Translations under genes and position numbers: made by a program
Shown here: piece by piece, positions 34,927 through 42,778 of the stretch
Layout: each line of letters opens with the position of its first letter
Numbering within the stretch: the first letter of the stretch is position 1
The notes under the pieces: model-generated
The model's input: only the letters and a program-made list of their open reading frames with translations
The model's database searches: none
What the model was told of the DNA's origin: nothing
Source of the DNA: Sphingomonadales bacterium
GTDB taxonomy: Bacteria; Pseudomonadota; Alphaproteobacteria; Sphingomonadales; Sphingomonadaceae
NCBI GenBank assembly: GCA_025356275.1
Contig: JANXUK010000095.1
Coordinates: forward strand, 1 to 44,288
Direction: 5' to 3'
DNA length: 44,288 bases

Positions 34927-35105
34927 CGCCCGTCACCCTGAACTGGCAGATCGACAATCATCACATGCACCGGTTCCGGCCCACCCTTCTGCCAAGCCAG
35001 CGCGATCACGCCGCCGCACGCCGCCAATAGCGCCAGAACGGTCACCGCCGCCGCAAACCTGCCGCGCTTTGGCTGACGCGCCTCCCGGCGAATAATCACG
35101 CTCAC
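34923..35105 (-). CDS. Small single-pass membrane protein
   Basis: A 60-residue protein: a basic N-terminus (VIIRREARQPKRGR), one membrane helix (FAAAVTVLALLAACGGVIALAW) and a short outer tail ending DLPVQGDGR. I chose GTG at 35105, with GGAG six bases upstream; GTG at 35099 is also possible. A Cys lies within the helix, but there is no lipobox pattern at the right place. It is first in the operon and translationally coupled to the 643-residue exported protein, suggesting the two work together at the membrane. Confidence 0.65.
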   Translation of the reverse strand: MSVIIRREARQPKRGRFAAAVTVLALLAACGGVIALAWQKGGPEPVHVMIVDLPVQGDGR

Positions 35106-35169
35106 CCGCAACTCCGCCGCAATCGGCCCACTTGCCGTATGGCCTAGCCCAAGTATAGGCCAAGCCGCA
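35106..35169. promoter_or_regulatory. Divergent control region between aroK and the membrane-protein operon
   Basis: A 64-bp gap from which aroK-aroB runs rightward and the small membrane protein, 643-aa protein, xerD and accA run leftward. Promoters of both operons must lie here or just inside the first codons. TATGGCCTAGCCCAAGTATAGGCC includes a short repeat of TAGGCC/GGCCTA. No clear operator. Confidence 0.35.
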
Positions 35170-35814
35170 ATGGACCTTGATGCACCCATCCCCACCGGCG
35201 GTACGCCCACCGGTACCACGATCGCCGCGCTGGCGCGCCGGCTGGACCGGCCGATCGTGCTGGTCGGGATGATGGGGGTCGGCAAGTCGAGCCTGGGGCG
35301 CAAGCTGGCGAGCGCGCTGGGGGTGCCGTTCATCGATGCCGATGATTCGATCGAGCTGGCCGCGCAAATGACGATTGCCGAGATCTTTGCCACGCATGGC
35401 GAACCCTATTTCCGCGATGGCGAGCGGCGGGTGATCGCGCGGCTGCTGCGCGGCGGTGACGAGCAAAACGTCAGCGTGATCGCGACCGGCGGCGGCGCGT
35501 TCTGCAACCCGGCCACCCGCGCGCTGATCCTGGAGCAGGCGCTGGCGGTGTGGATCGATGCCGATCTCGATACGCTGGTCGAGCGGACCGCGCGCAAGGG
35601 CAATCGCCCGCTGCTGCACGGCGGCGATCCGCGCGCCATTCTGGGGCGGCTGCGCGATGAACGCGCCGCCGATTACGCACAATGCCCAATCCATGTGATG
35701 AGCGACAACACCCCGCAGAGCCGGACGCTGGGCCGGGTGCTGGGGGCGATTGCGCTGTGGCTGGACGGCAAAGGCGGCAACGGCAACGGCAACAGCAGGG
35801 CAGCGGCGGTATGA
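35170..35814 (+). CDS. aroK: Shikimate kinase
   Basis: A 214-residue AroK: P-loop GMMGVGKSSLGRKLA near residue 36, FIDADDSIE (shikimate site), YFRDGERRV and IATGGGAF. It phosphorylates shikimate in aromatic amino acid synthesis. It ends in an Asn/Gly-rich tail coded by a low-complexity AACGGC repeat. The stop overlaps the aroB start as ATGA. The order aroK-aroB is standard. Confidence 0.96.
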   Translation: MDLDAPIPTGGTPTGTTIAALARRLDRPIVLVGMMGVGKSSLGRKLASALGVPFIDADDSIELAAQMTIAEIFATHGEPYFRDGERRVIARLLRGGDEQNVSVIATGGGAFCNPATRALILEQALAVWIDADLDTLVERTARKGNRPLLHGGDPRAILGRLRDERAADYAQCPIHVMSDNTPQSRTLGRVLGAIALWLDGKGGNGNGNSRAAAV

Positions 35815-36917
35815 TCAGCATCGATGTGGCATTGGGGACCCGCGCCTATGAGGTTCGCGCCGGCAGCGGGCTGCTCGGTGATCTGGCGGCGCAATGCGGC
35901 GCGCGGCTGCGCAAGCGGGTGGTGCCGATCGTCACCGATGCGAATGTTCATGCCGCGTGGGGTGCGGTGGTCGCCGCATCGCTGGCAGCGGCGGGACATG
36001 AGGCAGCCTGGCGCATCCTGCCGCCCGGCGAAGGCGCGAAAAGCTGGGCCGAGCTGGCCGCGACGGTCGACTGGCTGCTGGGGCTGGAGGTGGAGCGCGG
36101 CGATCATATTCTGGCGCTGGGCGGCGGGGTGATCGGCGATCTGACCGGCTTTGCCGCCTCGGTCCTGAAGCGCGGGTGCCATTTCATTCAATTGCCGACG
36201 TCGCTGTTGGCGCAAGTCGATTCGTCGGTGGGGGGCAAGACCGCGATCAACACGCCGGCGGGCAAGAATCTGGTCGGCGCGTTTCATCAGCCGGCGCTGG
36301 TGCTGGCCGATCTGGACACATTGGCTACCCTGCCGCCGCGCGAATTGGCGGCCGGTTATGCCGAGGTCGTGAAATACGGCTTGCTGGGTGACGCCGCGTT
36401 CTTTGCGTGGTGCGAGGGCAATGCGGCGGCAGTGCTGGCCGGCGATGCAGCGGCGCAGCAGCATGCCGTTGCGGTGTCGGTTGCGGCCAAGGCGCGGATC
36501 GTGGCCGAGGATGAGTTCGAGACGGGCGGCGCGCGGGCCCTGCTCAATCTGGGGCACACGTTCGGGCATGCGCTGGAGGCGGCTACGGGATTTGGCGCAA
36601 GGCTGCTGCATGGTGAGGGCGTGGCTTTGGGCATGGTGCTGGCAGCACGGTTTTCGGCGGCGCGGGGCCTGATGCCGGGCGCGGAGGCGGAGCAGATCGC
36701 GGCGCATATCGCCGGGCTGGGCCTGCCGGCGCAGTTGTCCGATCTGGGGCTGAATGTGTCGGGCGACGCGCTGGCAGCGCACATGCTGCATGACAAGAAG
36801 GTCGATGCCGGGCGGGTGGCCTTCGTGTTGATGCGGGGGATTGGCGAGGCCTTTTTGACACGCGACGTGGCCTTGCCGGAGGTCTCGGCGTTTTTGAGCG
36901 CCGAACTGATGCGCTGA
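35811..36917 (+). CDS. aroB: 3-Dehydroquinate synthase
   Basis: A 368-residue AroB: RVVPIVTDANV, LALGGGVIGDLTGF (NAD site), PTSLLAQVDSSVGGKTAIN and NLGHTFGHALE (zinc ligands). It converts DAHP to 3-dehydroquinate, the second step of the shikimate pathway. The start is ATG at 35811 inside the aroK stop; an earlier in-frame start would lie inside aroK. A palindromic repeat lies between it and the convergent thioesterase gene. Confidence 0.97.
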   Translation: MISIDVALGTRAYEVRAGSGLLGDLAAQCGARLRKRVVPIVTDANVHAAWGAVVAASLAAAGHEAAWRILPPGEGAKSWAELAATVDWLLGLEVERGDHILALGGGVIGDLTGFAASVLKRGCHFIQLPTSLLAQVDSSVGGKTAINTPAGKNLVGAFHQPALVLADLDTLATLPPRELAAGYAEVVKYGLLGDAAFFAWCEGNAAAVLAGDAAAQQHAVAVSVAAKARIVAEDEFETGGARALLNLGHTFGHALEAATGFGARLLHGEGVALGMVLAARFSAARGLMPGAEAEQIAAHIAGLGLPAQLSDLGLNVSGDALAAHMLHDKKVDAGRVAFVLMRGIGEAFLTRDVALPEVSAFLSAELMR

Positions 36918-36923
36918 AGCGCT

Positions 36924-37000
36924 CTAGTGGATTGATTTTGACATTCAAAGGCACCCTTTGCCGCAAGCGGGACTCGAAGGTCAAAATCAACACACCCTAG
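36924..37000. repeat. Dispersed palindromic repeat, copy B
   Basis: Inverted copy of 26092-26165: CTAGTGGATTGATTTTGACATTC, then CCGCAAGCGGGACTCGAAGGTCAAAATCAA. Both share the GATTTTGACA arms and the GTCCCGCTTGCGGC core. It fills the gap between convergent aroB and the thioesterase gene and overlaps the thioesterase stop by a few bases, so it may also act as a bidirectional terminator. Confidence 0.85.
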
Positions 37001-37779
37001 CCGAAGATCGCGATCGACTGTATGCCGCTCAGCACCGGTTCGCCTGCGCTGTTCCATATTCGCATGGTCTGGCTGGAACAGCCGCCGCCCGCGTAATCGC
37101 CTGAGGAGCGCAGCAACCACCAGCCGCCTCGCGTTTCGGGGGTCGCGGTGAGCAGATTGACCTGCCAGCCCATCGAGCTGGCGGGGACCCGGGCGCCGAG
37201 CATCGGCATCACGCCGGGGGGTAGCGCGTCGGCAGTGAGCAACAGGCTGGCGACCGGGTCGAGCGCATCGGCCTGCTTCAGACGCACCCACCAGCACAAT
37301 TCGGGGCGCTTTTCGGGGGCGCGCGGAAGGGCGAAGCGCGCCTCAAAATTATGACGCAGGAAAAGGGGGGCGAGGTCGCTGATAGCCGGCCTCGCATCCT
37401 CCACCGCGATCAGGCGATCGGGCAAAGGCGCGTGGTTGAGCGCCAGTTCGCTGGCCACCGGGCGCATAAACACGAAAGTCGCGGTGAGACCGATACCGCT
37501 TTCGCTCCCTACCTCCGCCGCGATCCACACCGCGTTCTTGCCGACGCGCAGCAGCCGCGCGGTGGCGGTGATCCGCGCGGATAGCGGGGCCACAAAGCTG
37601 ACCTGCGCCGAACGCAAGGTTGGCAAATCGGTGCCGCCAACCCGCTTTGCCGCCGCCAGAGCCACGCTAGATGAGAAGCCGCCATAGGCGGTGCGGCCCT
37701 GATGCCATCCCTCAGGCACAACCACGGACAGGCCATCCGCGCGCAGGTCTGCCCCTGCCAGAACCCCGGCGAAGCTCAT
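36997..37779 (-). CDS. Acyl-CoA thioesterase, double-hotdog type
   Basis: A 260-residue TesB-like (4HBT_3-type) protein: WHQGRTAYGGFSSSVALAAA at the N-terminal hotdog, SAQVSFVAPLSARITATARLLRVGKNAVW in the first sheet, and a second hotdog with MGWQVNLLTATPETRGGWWLLRSSGDYAGGGCSSQ. It should hydrolyse acyl-CoA to free acid and CoA. It overlaps the carboxylase alpha-subunit stop as ATGA, so it is translationally coupled to acyl-CoA metabolism. Chain-length preference is unknown. Confidence 0.88.
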   Translation of the reverse strand: MSFAGVLAGADLRADGLSVVVPEGWHQGRTAYGGFSSSVALAAAKRVGGTDLPTLRSAQVSFVAPLSARITATARLLRVGKNAVWIAAEVGSESGIGLTATFVFMRPVASELALNHAPLPDRLIAVEDARPAISDLAPLFLRHNFEARFALPRAPEKRPELCWWVRLKQADALDPVASLLLTADALPPGVMPMLGARVPASSMGWQVNLLTATPETRGGWWLLRSSGDYAGGGCSSQTMRIWNSAGEPVLSGIQSIAIFG

Positions 37780-39812
37780 TCGAGTTCGAGGATCACCGCA
37801 TCGACTGCCAAGCTGTCGCCCGCCGCGGCGTTGACGGTTTTGACCACGGCGGATTTTTCGGCGCGCAGGATGTTCTCCATCTTCATCGCCTCGACTACCG
37901 CCAGCGGCTGCCCCGCCTCGACCCGGTCGCCCGGCGCGACATGCAGCGCCACCAGCAGGCCTGGCATCGGGCAGATCAGGAATTTCGACAGATCGGGCGG
38001 GATCTTGGCGATCATATGCCGCGCCAGATGCGCGATATCGGCGGGCAGGATCTGGACCTTGTGCGCCCGCCCCCGCGTCGTCATGCGCAGGCCCATGCGG
38101 GTCGGCGCGATCCTGACGCTCAGCTCCTCGCCATCGATCAGGGCGTGCACCAGACGGTCGCCCGGCGTGTATTCCATCTCCAGATGCACCGCCGCGCCAT
38201 CGACGGTGACGTCATCATGGTCGATGGTGACGGCATGGACGCACTCGCCAATGGTGACGCTCCAAGCACCCGGCGGCGCCAGTTCCCGCGCCAGTTGCCC
38301 ATCGACCCGGCGCGCGCGATCGGCGCGGGCGGAGGCGATAAAGCCGGCGATGGCGGCCAGATGCGCGGTGAGGCCTTCGGGCGTCGCGGCGCCGTGGAAA
38401 CCGTCCGGGTATTCCTCGGCGATGAAGCCGGTGGTGAGGTTGCCGCTGCGGAAGCGCGGGTGCTGCATGATCGCGGAGACGAAATCGATGTTGTGGCCCA
38501 CCCCCTCGATCTCGAACGCGTCGAGCGCGGCGATCTGCCGGTCTGCGGCCTCGTCGCGAGTGGCGCCCCAGGTGACCAGCTTGGCGATCATCGGGTCGTA
38601 GAAGATGCTGACCTCGCCGCCCTCGACCACGCCGTCATCGACGCGGATGCCATCGACGCCGCGCCCGGTGTAGGCACCCCCATGGTTAGAGGCGTCATCG
38701 TCCTCCCAGCCGTCCACGGGGGGCGCATAGCGGATCAGCCGCCCGGTGGAGGGCAGGAAACCGCGATAGGGGTCCTCGGCATAGATGCGGTTTTCGATGG
38801 CCCAGCCGTCGATTTTCACATCGCTCTGCGCGAGGGCAAGTTTTTCGCCCGCCGCGACGCGGATCATCTGTTCCACCAGATCGATGCTGGTGATCGCCTC
38901 GGTGACCGGGTGCTCGACCTGAAGGCGGGTGTTCATTTCGAGGAAGTAAAAGCTTTCCCCCGTCGGATCGGCGCCGCTGACGATCAGCTCCACGGTGCCG
39001 GCGCTGTAATAGCCGACCGCCCGGGCGAGAGCGACGCATTGCTCACCCATCGCCTTGCGCATTTTGGGGGTGACGAAGGGCGAGGGCGCCTCTTCGACCA
39101 CCTTTTGATGGCGGCGCTGGATGCTGCATTCGCGTTCGTTGAGATAGAGGATGGTGCCGTGCTGATCGCCGAGGATCTGGATCTCGATGTGGCGCGGGTT
39201 GAGGATGAATTTTTCGATGAACACGCGATCATCGCCGAAGGAATTGAGCCCCTCGCGGCGGGTGGCCTCGAAACCTTCGCGCACATCGGCCTCGCTATAG
39301 GCCAGCCGCATGCCCTTGCCGCCGCCGCCTGCCGAGGCTTTCATCATCACCGGATAGCCGATTTCGGCGGAGATTTTGACGGCATGCTCGGTGCTGTCGA
39401 TCTCGCCCACGAAGCCGGGGACGACGTTGACGCCGGCCTTTAGGGCGAGCTTCTTGCTCTCGATCTTGTCCCCCATCGCGGCGATGGCGTTTACCGGCGG
39501 GCCGATGAAAGCGATGTTTTCTTTCGCCAGCGCCTCGGCAAAAGAGGTGCGCTCGGATAGGAAGCCATAGCCGGGGTGTACCGCATCGGCGCCGGTCTGC
39601 TTGGCCGCTGCGATGATTTTGTCGGCAATGAGATAGGATTGCGCGGCGGGCGACGGCCCGATGTGGACCGCCTCGTCGGCCATCCGAACGAAGGGCGCGC
39701 GCGCATCAGCGTCGGAATAGACCGCGACCGTGGCGATGCCCATGCGGCGCGCGGTCTTGATGATCCGGCAGGCGATTTCGCCGCGATTGGCGATAAGGAT
39801 TTTTTTGAACAC
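37776..39812 (-). CDS. pccA: Biotin-dependent acyl-CoA carboxylase alpha subunit (propionyl-CoA carboxylase)
   Basis: A 678-residue protein joining biotin carboxylase (KKILIANRGEIACR, GGGGKGMRLAYSEADV ATP-grasp loop, EMNTRLQVEHPVTE) to a C-terminal biotin carrier with EAMKMEN (biotinylated Lys644). I chose GTG at 39812 with GGAG seven bases upstream; the start agrees with the usual KKILIANRGEIA beginning. It makes methylmalonyl-CoA from propionyl-CoA together with a beta subunit not in this window. Methylmalonyl-CoA mutase and bioB in the same block support propionyl over acetyl or methylcrotonyl. Confidence 0.92.
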   Translation of the reverse strand: MFKKILIANRGEIACRIIKTARRMGIATVAVYSDADARAPFVRMADEAVHIGPSPAAQSYLIADKIIAAAKQTGADAVHPGYGFLSERTSFAEALAKENIAFIGPPVNAIAAMGDKIESKKLALKAGVNVVPGFVGEIDSTEHAVKISAEIGYPVMMKASAGGGGKGMRLAYSEADVREGFEATRREGLNSFGDDRVFIEKFILNPRHIEIQILGDQHGTILYLNERECSIQRRHQKVVEEAPSPFVTPKMRKAMGEQCVALARAVGYYSAGTVELIVSGADPTGESFYFLEMNTRLQVEHPVTEAITSIDLVEQMIRVAAGEKLALAQSDVKIDGWAIENRIYAEDPYRGFLPSTGRLIRYAPPVDGWEDDDASNHGGAYTGRGVDGIRVDDGVVEGGEVSIFYDPMIAKLVTWGATRDEAADRQIAALDAFEIEGVGHNIDFVSAIMQHPRFRSGNLTTGFIAEEYPDGFHGAATPEGLTAHLAAIAGFIASARADRARRVDGQLARELAPPGAWSVTIGECVHAVTIDHDDVTVDGAAVHLEMEYTPGDRLVHALIDGEELSVRIAPTRMGLRMTTRGRAHKVQILPADIAHLARHMIAKIPPDLSKFLICPMPGLLVALHVAPGDRVEAGQPLAVVEAMKMENILRAEKSAVVKTVNAAAGDSLAVDAVILELE

Positions 39813-40041
39813 TAGCGACTCCAACGCCGAAAAAGGGAAACTGAAATAGCAACATAGCCCACAAGGGCCATGCGAAGGCGAACATGGCAAGCCCTGCGCT
39901 GCCAGTTACGCAGGTCGCGTCAGGCCCCATCCTACAGGGCAGAATAGTTACGAAAATTGCGAGCGCGGAAATGGCCCACCACGCAACCGTAACCAGCAAG
40001 AAAACAAGGTTCGGCTGGCAAGCCCCATAAAACTGGCTCAA
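39706..40041 (-). CDS. Possible small membrane protein overlapping the carboxylase start
   Basis: A frame of up to 111 codons beginning at TTG 40041, which overlaps the DUF2442 stop as TTGA. It encodes two strong hydrophobic stretches (LVFLLVTVAWWAISALAIFVTILP and GLAMFAFAWPLWAMLLFQFPFF), then a basic tail that runs about 107 bp into pccA in another frame. The hydrophobic pattern is unusual for noise, but the overlap and TTG start are weak points. Either a small two-helix membrane protein or a chance frame in a 225-bp spacer. Confidence 0.35.
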   Translation of the reverse strand: MSQFYGACQPNLVFLLVTVAWWAISALAIFVTILPCRMGPDATCVTGSAGLAMFAFAWPLWAMLLFQFPFFGVGVASVQKNPYRQSRRNRLPDHQDRAPHGHRHGRGLFRR

Positions 40042-40298
40042 GCCGCCTTCGGAGCCGGTGCACCGCGCAGCAGGCCTTCGGTGGACAAGTCCTCGTCAAT
40101 CTCCGGCCAATGAATGCCATAACCACCGCCGCACTTTTCCCAGTGGGCGCGGGCAGCGGGCGTGGCGTGACGCAGGCGCGGATACCAGGCGAGCGGAACC
40201 GCGATGGTCCGCCCGTCCATCAGGTCCACCACCAGCCGGTGCCCGTCGCAGTGGACATCTAGCAGGCGTTCATCGGTCACTTTAGCTGAAATATTCAT
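40038..40298 (-). CDS. DUF2442-family protein
   Basis: An 86-residue protein with the DUF2442 pattern: CDGHRLVVDLMDGRTIAVPLAWYPRLRHA, then IHWPEIDEDLSTEGLLRG. DUF2442 genes are usually the second half of a DUF4160-DUF2442 pair, proposed to be toxin-antitoxin-like. Here the ATG (40298) overlaps the last codons of a broken DUF4160 frame. Intact itself, so it may be an orphan partner. Confidence 0.87.
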   Translation of the reverse strand: MNISAKVTDERLLDVHCDGHRLVVDLMDGRTIAVPLAWYPRLRHATPAARAHWEKCGGGYGIHWPEIDEDLSTEGLLRGAPAPKAA

Positions 40299-40505
40299 GC
40301 CATGCCTCCAGCAGCCGGTTCTGGTTCGCTTCCACCATTTCGACCACTTCCCTTATCTCATGTGCGCGAAAACCGCGAAACTTCGATCCCATCGAGCCAG
40401 ACTTTGATGGTCGCCTCGTCCCGGTCAACGTGGATGTGGGGTGGCTCGTTCGGTTCATGGCTGAAAAAGTACAACCGCCCCCCCCTATTCGCAGCCCGTC
40501 GGCAC
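40282..40505 (-). pseudogene. Frameshifted DUF4160 gene
   Basis: Beginning at GTG 40505, directly after the bioB stop, the parts of a DUF4160 protein occur in different frames: MPT then LRIG, RLYFFSHEPNEPPHIHVDRDEATIKVWLDGIE in one frame, and FRGFRAHEIREVVEMVEANQNRLLEAWHEYFS in another, ending at TAA 40282. The breaks fall near 40495, at an 8-C run (40478-40485, G-run on the coding strand) and near 40380-40390. So it is probably a pseudogene. Sequencing errors in the homopolymer, or phase variation, could explain one break but not all. Confidence 0.75.
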
Positions 40506-41507
40506 CTACTCCGCCGCCTCAAATTCGGCGTGCGTCGCCGACGCCGCCATCGCCCGCAGCCCCAGCCGCGCGAACATCGCCGCGTCCCTGTCATCACCCG
40601 CATTGGGGGCGGTCAGCAGGCGGTCGCCGGTAAAGATCGAATTTGCCCCCGCCATAAAGCACAGCGCCTGCGCCGCCTCGCTCATGCTCTCGCGCCCCGC
40701 CGACAGCCGCACCATGCTGGCCGGCATGCATATCCGCGCCGCCGCCACGGTGCGCACAAATTCGATATCGTCGATCTGGGCCAGCGGCGTGTCGGCCAGC
40801 ATATCGCCCAACACCGTGCCCCGGATCGGCACCAGCGCGTTGACCGGCACGCTCTCCGGATGCTGCGGCAGGGTGGCGAGGGTGTGAATGAAACCGACCC
40901 GGTCGGCCCGCGTCTCACCCATGCCGACGATGCCGCCGCTGCAAACGTTGATCCCCGCCTCGCGCACATAGGCCAGCGTCTCCAGCCGGTCCGCCATGGT
41001 GCGGGTGGTGATGATATCGGCGTAACGCTCGGGCGAGGTGTCGATATTGTGGTTGTAGTAATCGAGGCCGGCGTCGGCGAGCTGGCGGGCCTGCGCCGGC
41101 TCCAGCATGCCCAGCGTCATGCAGGTTTCCATGCCCATCGCGCGCACGCCCTCCACCATCGCCACGATCGCGGGCATGTCGCGGGCCTTGGGGTTGCGCC
41201 ACGCGGCGCCCATGCAAAAGCGGGTGCTGCCATGATCGCGGGCCTGCGCCGCCGATTGCAGCACCGCCTGCACGTCCATGAGTTTCGTCGCCGTCACCCC
41301 GGCATCGGCCTTGACCGATTGCGCGCAATAGCCGCAATCCTCGACGCAGCCGCCGGTCTTGATGCTGAGCAGGGTGGAAAGCTGGACCTCATCGGCGGCA
41401 AAGCGCGCGCGATGGACTTCGGCGGCGCGGAACACCAGTTCGGTGAACGGCAGGTCGAACAGCGCGGCGATTTCTTCGCGGGTCCAGTCGGAACGGGCTT
41501 CACTCAC
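40506..41507 (-). CDS. bioB: Biotin synthase
   Basis: A 333-residue radical-SAM enzyme that inserts sulfur into dethiobiotin. The CxxxCxxC cluster motif [13 protein letters not shown] has Cys54, Cys58 and Cys61. [22 protein letters not shown] and [17 protein letters not shown] are BioB signatures; the last holds the Fe2S2-site Arg/Asn region. ATG at 41507, overlapping the stop of the DUF3445 gene by 4 bp. Its product feeds the biotin-carrying PccA downstream. Confidence 0.96.
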   Translation of the reverse strand: MSEARSDWTREEIAALFDLPFTELVFRAAEVHRARFAADEVQLSTLLSIKTGGCVEDCGYCAQSVKADAGVTATKLMDVQAVLQSAAQARDHGSTRFCMGAAWRNPKARDMPAIVAMVEGVRAMGMETCMTLGMLEPAQARQLADAGLDYYNHNIDTSPERYADIITTRTMADRLETLAYVREAGINVCSGGIVGMGETRADRVGFIHTLATLPQHPESVPVNALVPIRGTVLGDMLADTPLAQIDDIEFVRTVAAARICMPASMVRLSAGRESMSEAAQALCFMAGANSIFTGDRLLTAPNAGDDRDAAMFARLGLRAMAASATHAEFEAAE

Positions 41508-42301
41508 GCGGCATTCTCCAGCAGTTTTGTGGCATATTCGGCCAGAGCGCCGGCGTAATGCGGTGCGGCGCGGCGGGCATGCTCGCCCTCGCTCATCGCC
41601 GCGACCCCTGCCGCCAGCTGCCCTACCACGGCGTGCGACAGGTCCGCCAGCGGCGACACCGCAACCCCGATAGTGAACAGCACCGCGCCAGTCTGAGGCA
41701 GGCGGCGCAGGGTCTGGCGCTCACAGCGGATGAACAGCGAGGCGCCGGCGTTGGCGGTGGTGACATGCGCAAATCGCATCGCGGGATCATCCGCCGGCAG
41801 ATAGCGCCAGTCGGCATTGGCGACGATGAACCAGTTGGCGCGGCCATAGATCGCGCCGGGCTTGAGCTTGGCAAAGAAGCGCTCGACCCCGGCGCTGAGC
41901 TGTTCGGAATAGCCGTGGATTGGGGCGTGCATCGCCAGCAGATTGAGCCCCAGCTTGCCGCGCATATCCCAATCGGTGGGGAAACCGACCGCGCCCGCTG
42001 TCAGCCGATACGCGCCGGTGGGATCGGCCTCCATCACGCAGAGGTCTTCCCAAACCTGCGCGGCGGCCCCGGCCAGCGTATCGCAGCCGGCGACCATCTG
42101 CGCGGCCTCACGCGCGGCGGGCTCGGCCTCGGGGGTCACGGCGATCGCTTCGGGATGCGCAGCAAAGACCTGCCGGCGGGCGGCATGGTCGAAGTGGCGA
42201 TTCAGCCACTCGGCCTCGCCCAGCGGCACCAGCCCCATATGCAGCCGCGCTCCGCCGCGCCCGGCGGAGACCAGTTGCTCTACGGTGAAGCCAAGGCTCA
42301 T
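41504..42301 (-). CDS. DUF3445, haem-dependent oxidative N-demethylase-like
   Basis: A 265-residue protein with the DUF3445 core: [38 protein letters not shown] and [22 protein letters not shown]. Family members are haem proteins that oxidatively demethylate amines (HODM/Dmm type). ATG at 42301 overlaps the transporter stop as ATGA; an earlier in-frame ATG at 42322 would add seven residues. Coupled on both sides to transporter and bioB, so it may help cells use a methylated amine; this is inference. Confidence 0.82.
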   Translation of the reverse strand: MSLGFTVEQLVSAGRGGARLHMGLVPLGEAEWLNRHFDHAARRQVFAAHPEAIAVTPEAEPAAREAAQMVAGCDTLAGAAAQVWEDLCVMEADPTGAYRLTAGAVGFPTDWDMRGKLGLNLLAMHAPIHGYSEQLSAGVERFFAKLKPGAIYGRANWFIVANADWRYLPADDPAMRFAHVTTANAGASLFIRCERQTLRRLPQTGAVLFTIGVAVSPLADLSHAVVGQLAAGVAAMSEGEHARRAAPHYAGALAEYATKLLENAA

Positions 42302-42765
42302 GCCGCGCGCTTCGCCAGCCACACGCCCGCCGCCATCACCGCGATCCCGGCCAGCCGCCGCGCATTCATCGCAAAACGCACCGCGCCGAACCAGCCGAAA
42401 TGATCGATCGCCGCCGCCGCAACCAATTGCCCGAGCAGCACGAAAAACACCGCATTGCCCACACCGATGCGCGGCGCAAACGTGGTCACGGCCAGCACAT
42501 AGGCGACCATGAACAGCGCACCGAAATAATCGACCACCGGCGCACCCCGCAGCCGCCCCCAGTCGGGCGTGCCTTTGGTCGCGGTGATGACGGCAAGCAC
42601 CAGCAGACTCAACGCCAGCGCCATCCCGAACATCACCACGCTCGCACCGGCCGGGCTGCCCAGATTGCGCCCCAACCCGCCGTTCAGTGCCGCCAGCATC
42701 GGGATGCCGAGCCCGGTCGCGAACATGATCGCCGCCGCAACGGCAAAGGAAAACTGGCCGTTCAT
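42298..42765 (-). CDS. DMT-superfamily small transporter (DUF606/YdcZ-like)
   Basis: A 155-residue hydrophobic protein with about five membrane helices (VAAAIMFATGLGIPMLAALNGGL, VVMFGMALALSLLVLAVIT, YFGALFMVAYVLAVTTFAPRIG, AVFFVLLGQLVAAAAIDHFG). The GLGIPMLAALNG and GLGRNLGSP features match DUF606. Start ATG 42765, 13 bp after the mutase stop; the longer open frame upstream would overlap the mutase. Substrate unknown; a metabolite exporter is typical of the superfamily. Confidence 0.85.
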   Translation of the reverse strand: MNGQFSFAVAAAIMFATGLGIPMLAALNGGLGRNLGSPAGASVVMFGMALALSLLVLAVITATKGTPDWGRLRGAPVVDYFGALFMVAYVLAVTTFAPRIGVGNAVFFVLLGQLVAAAAIDHFGWFGAVRFAMNARRLAGIAVMAAGVWLAKRAA

Positions 42766-42778
42766 GTGCGCATCTCGT

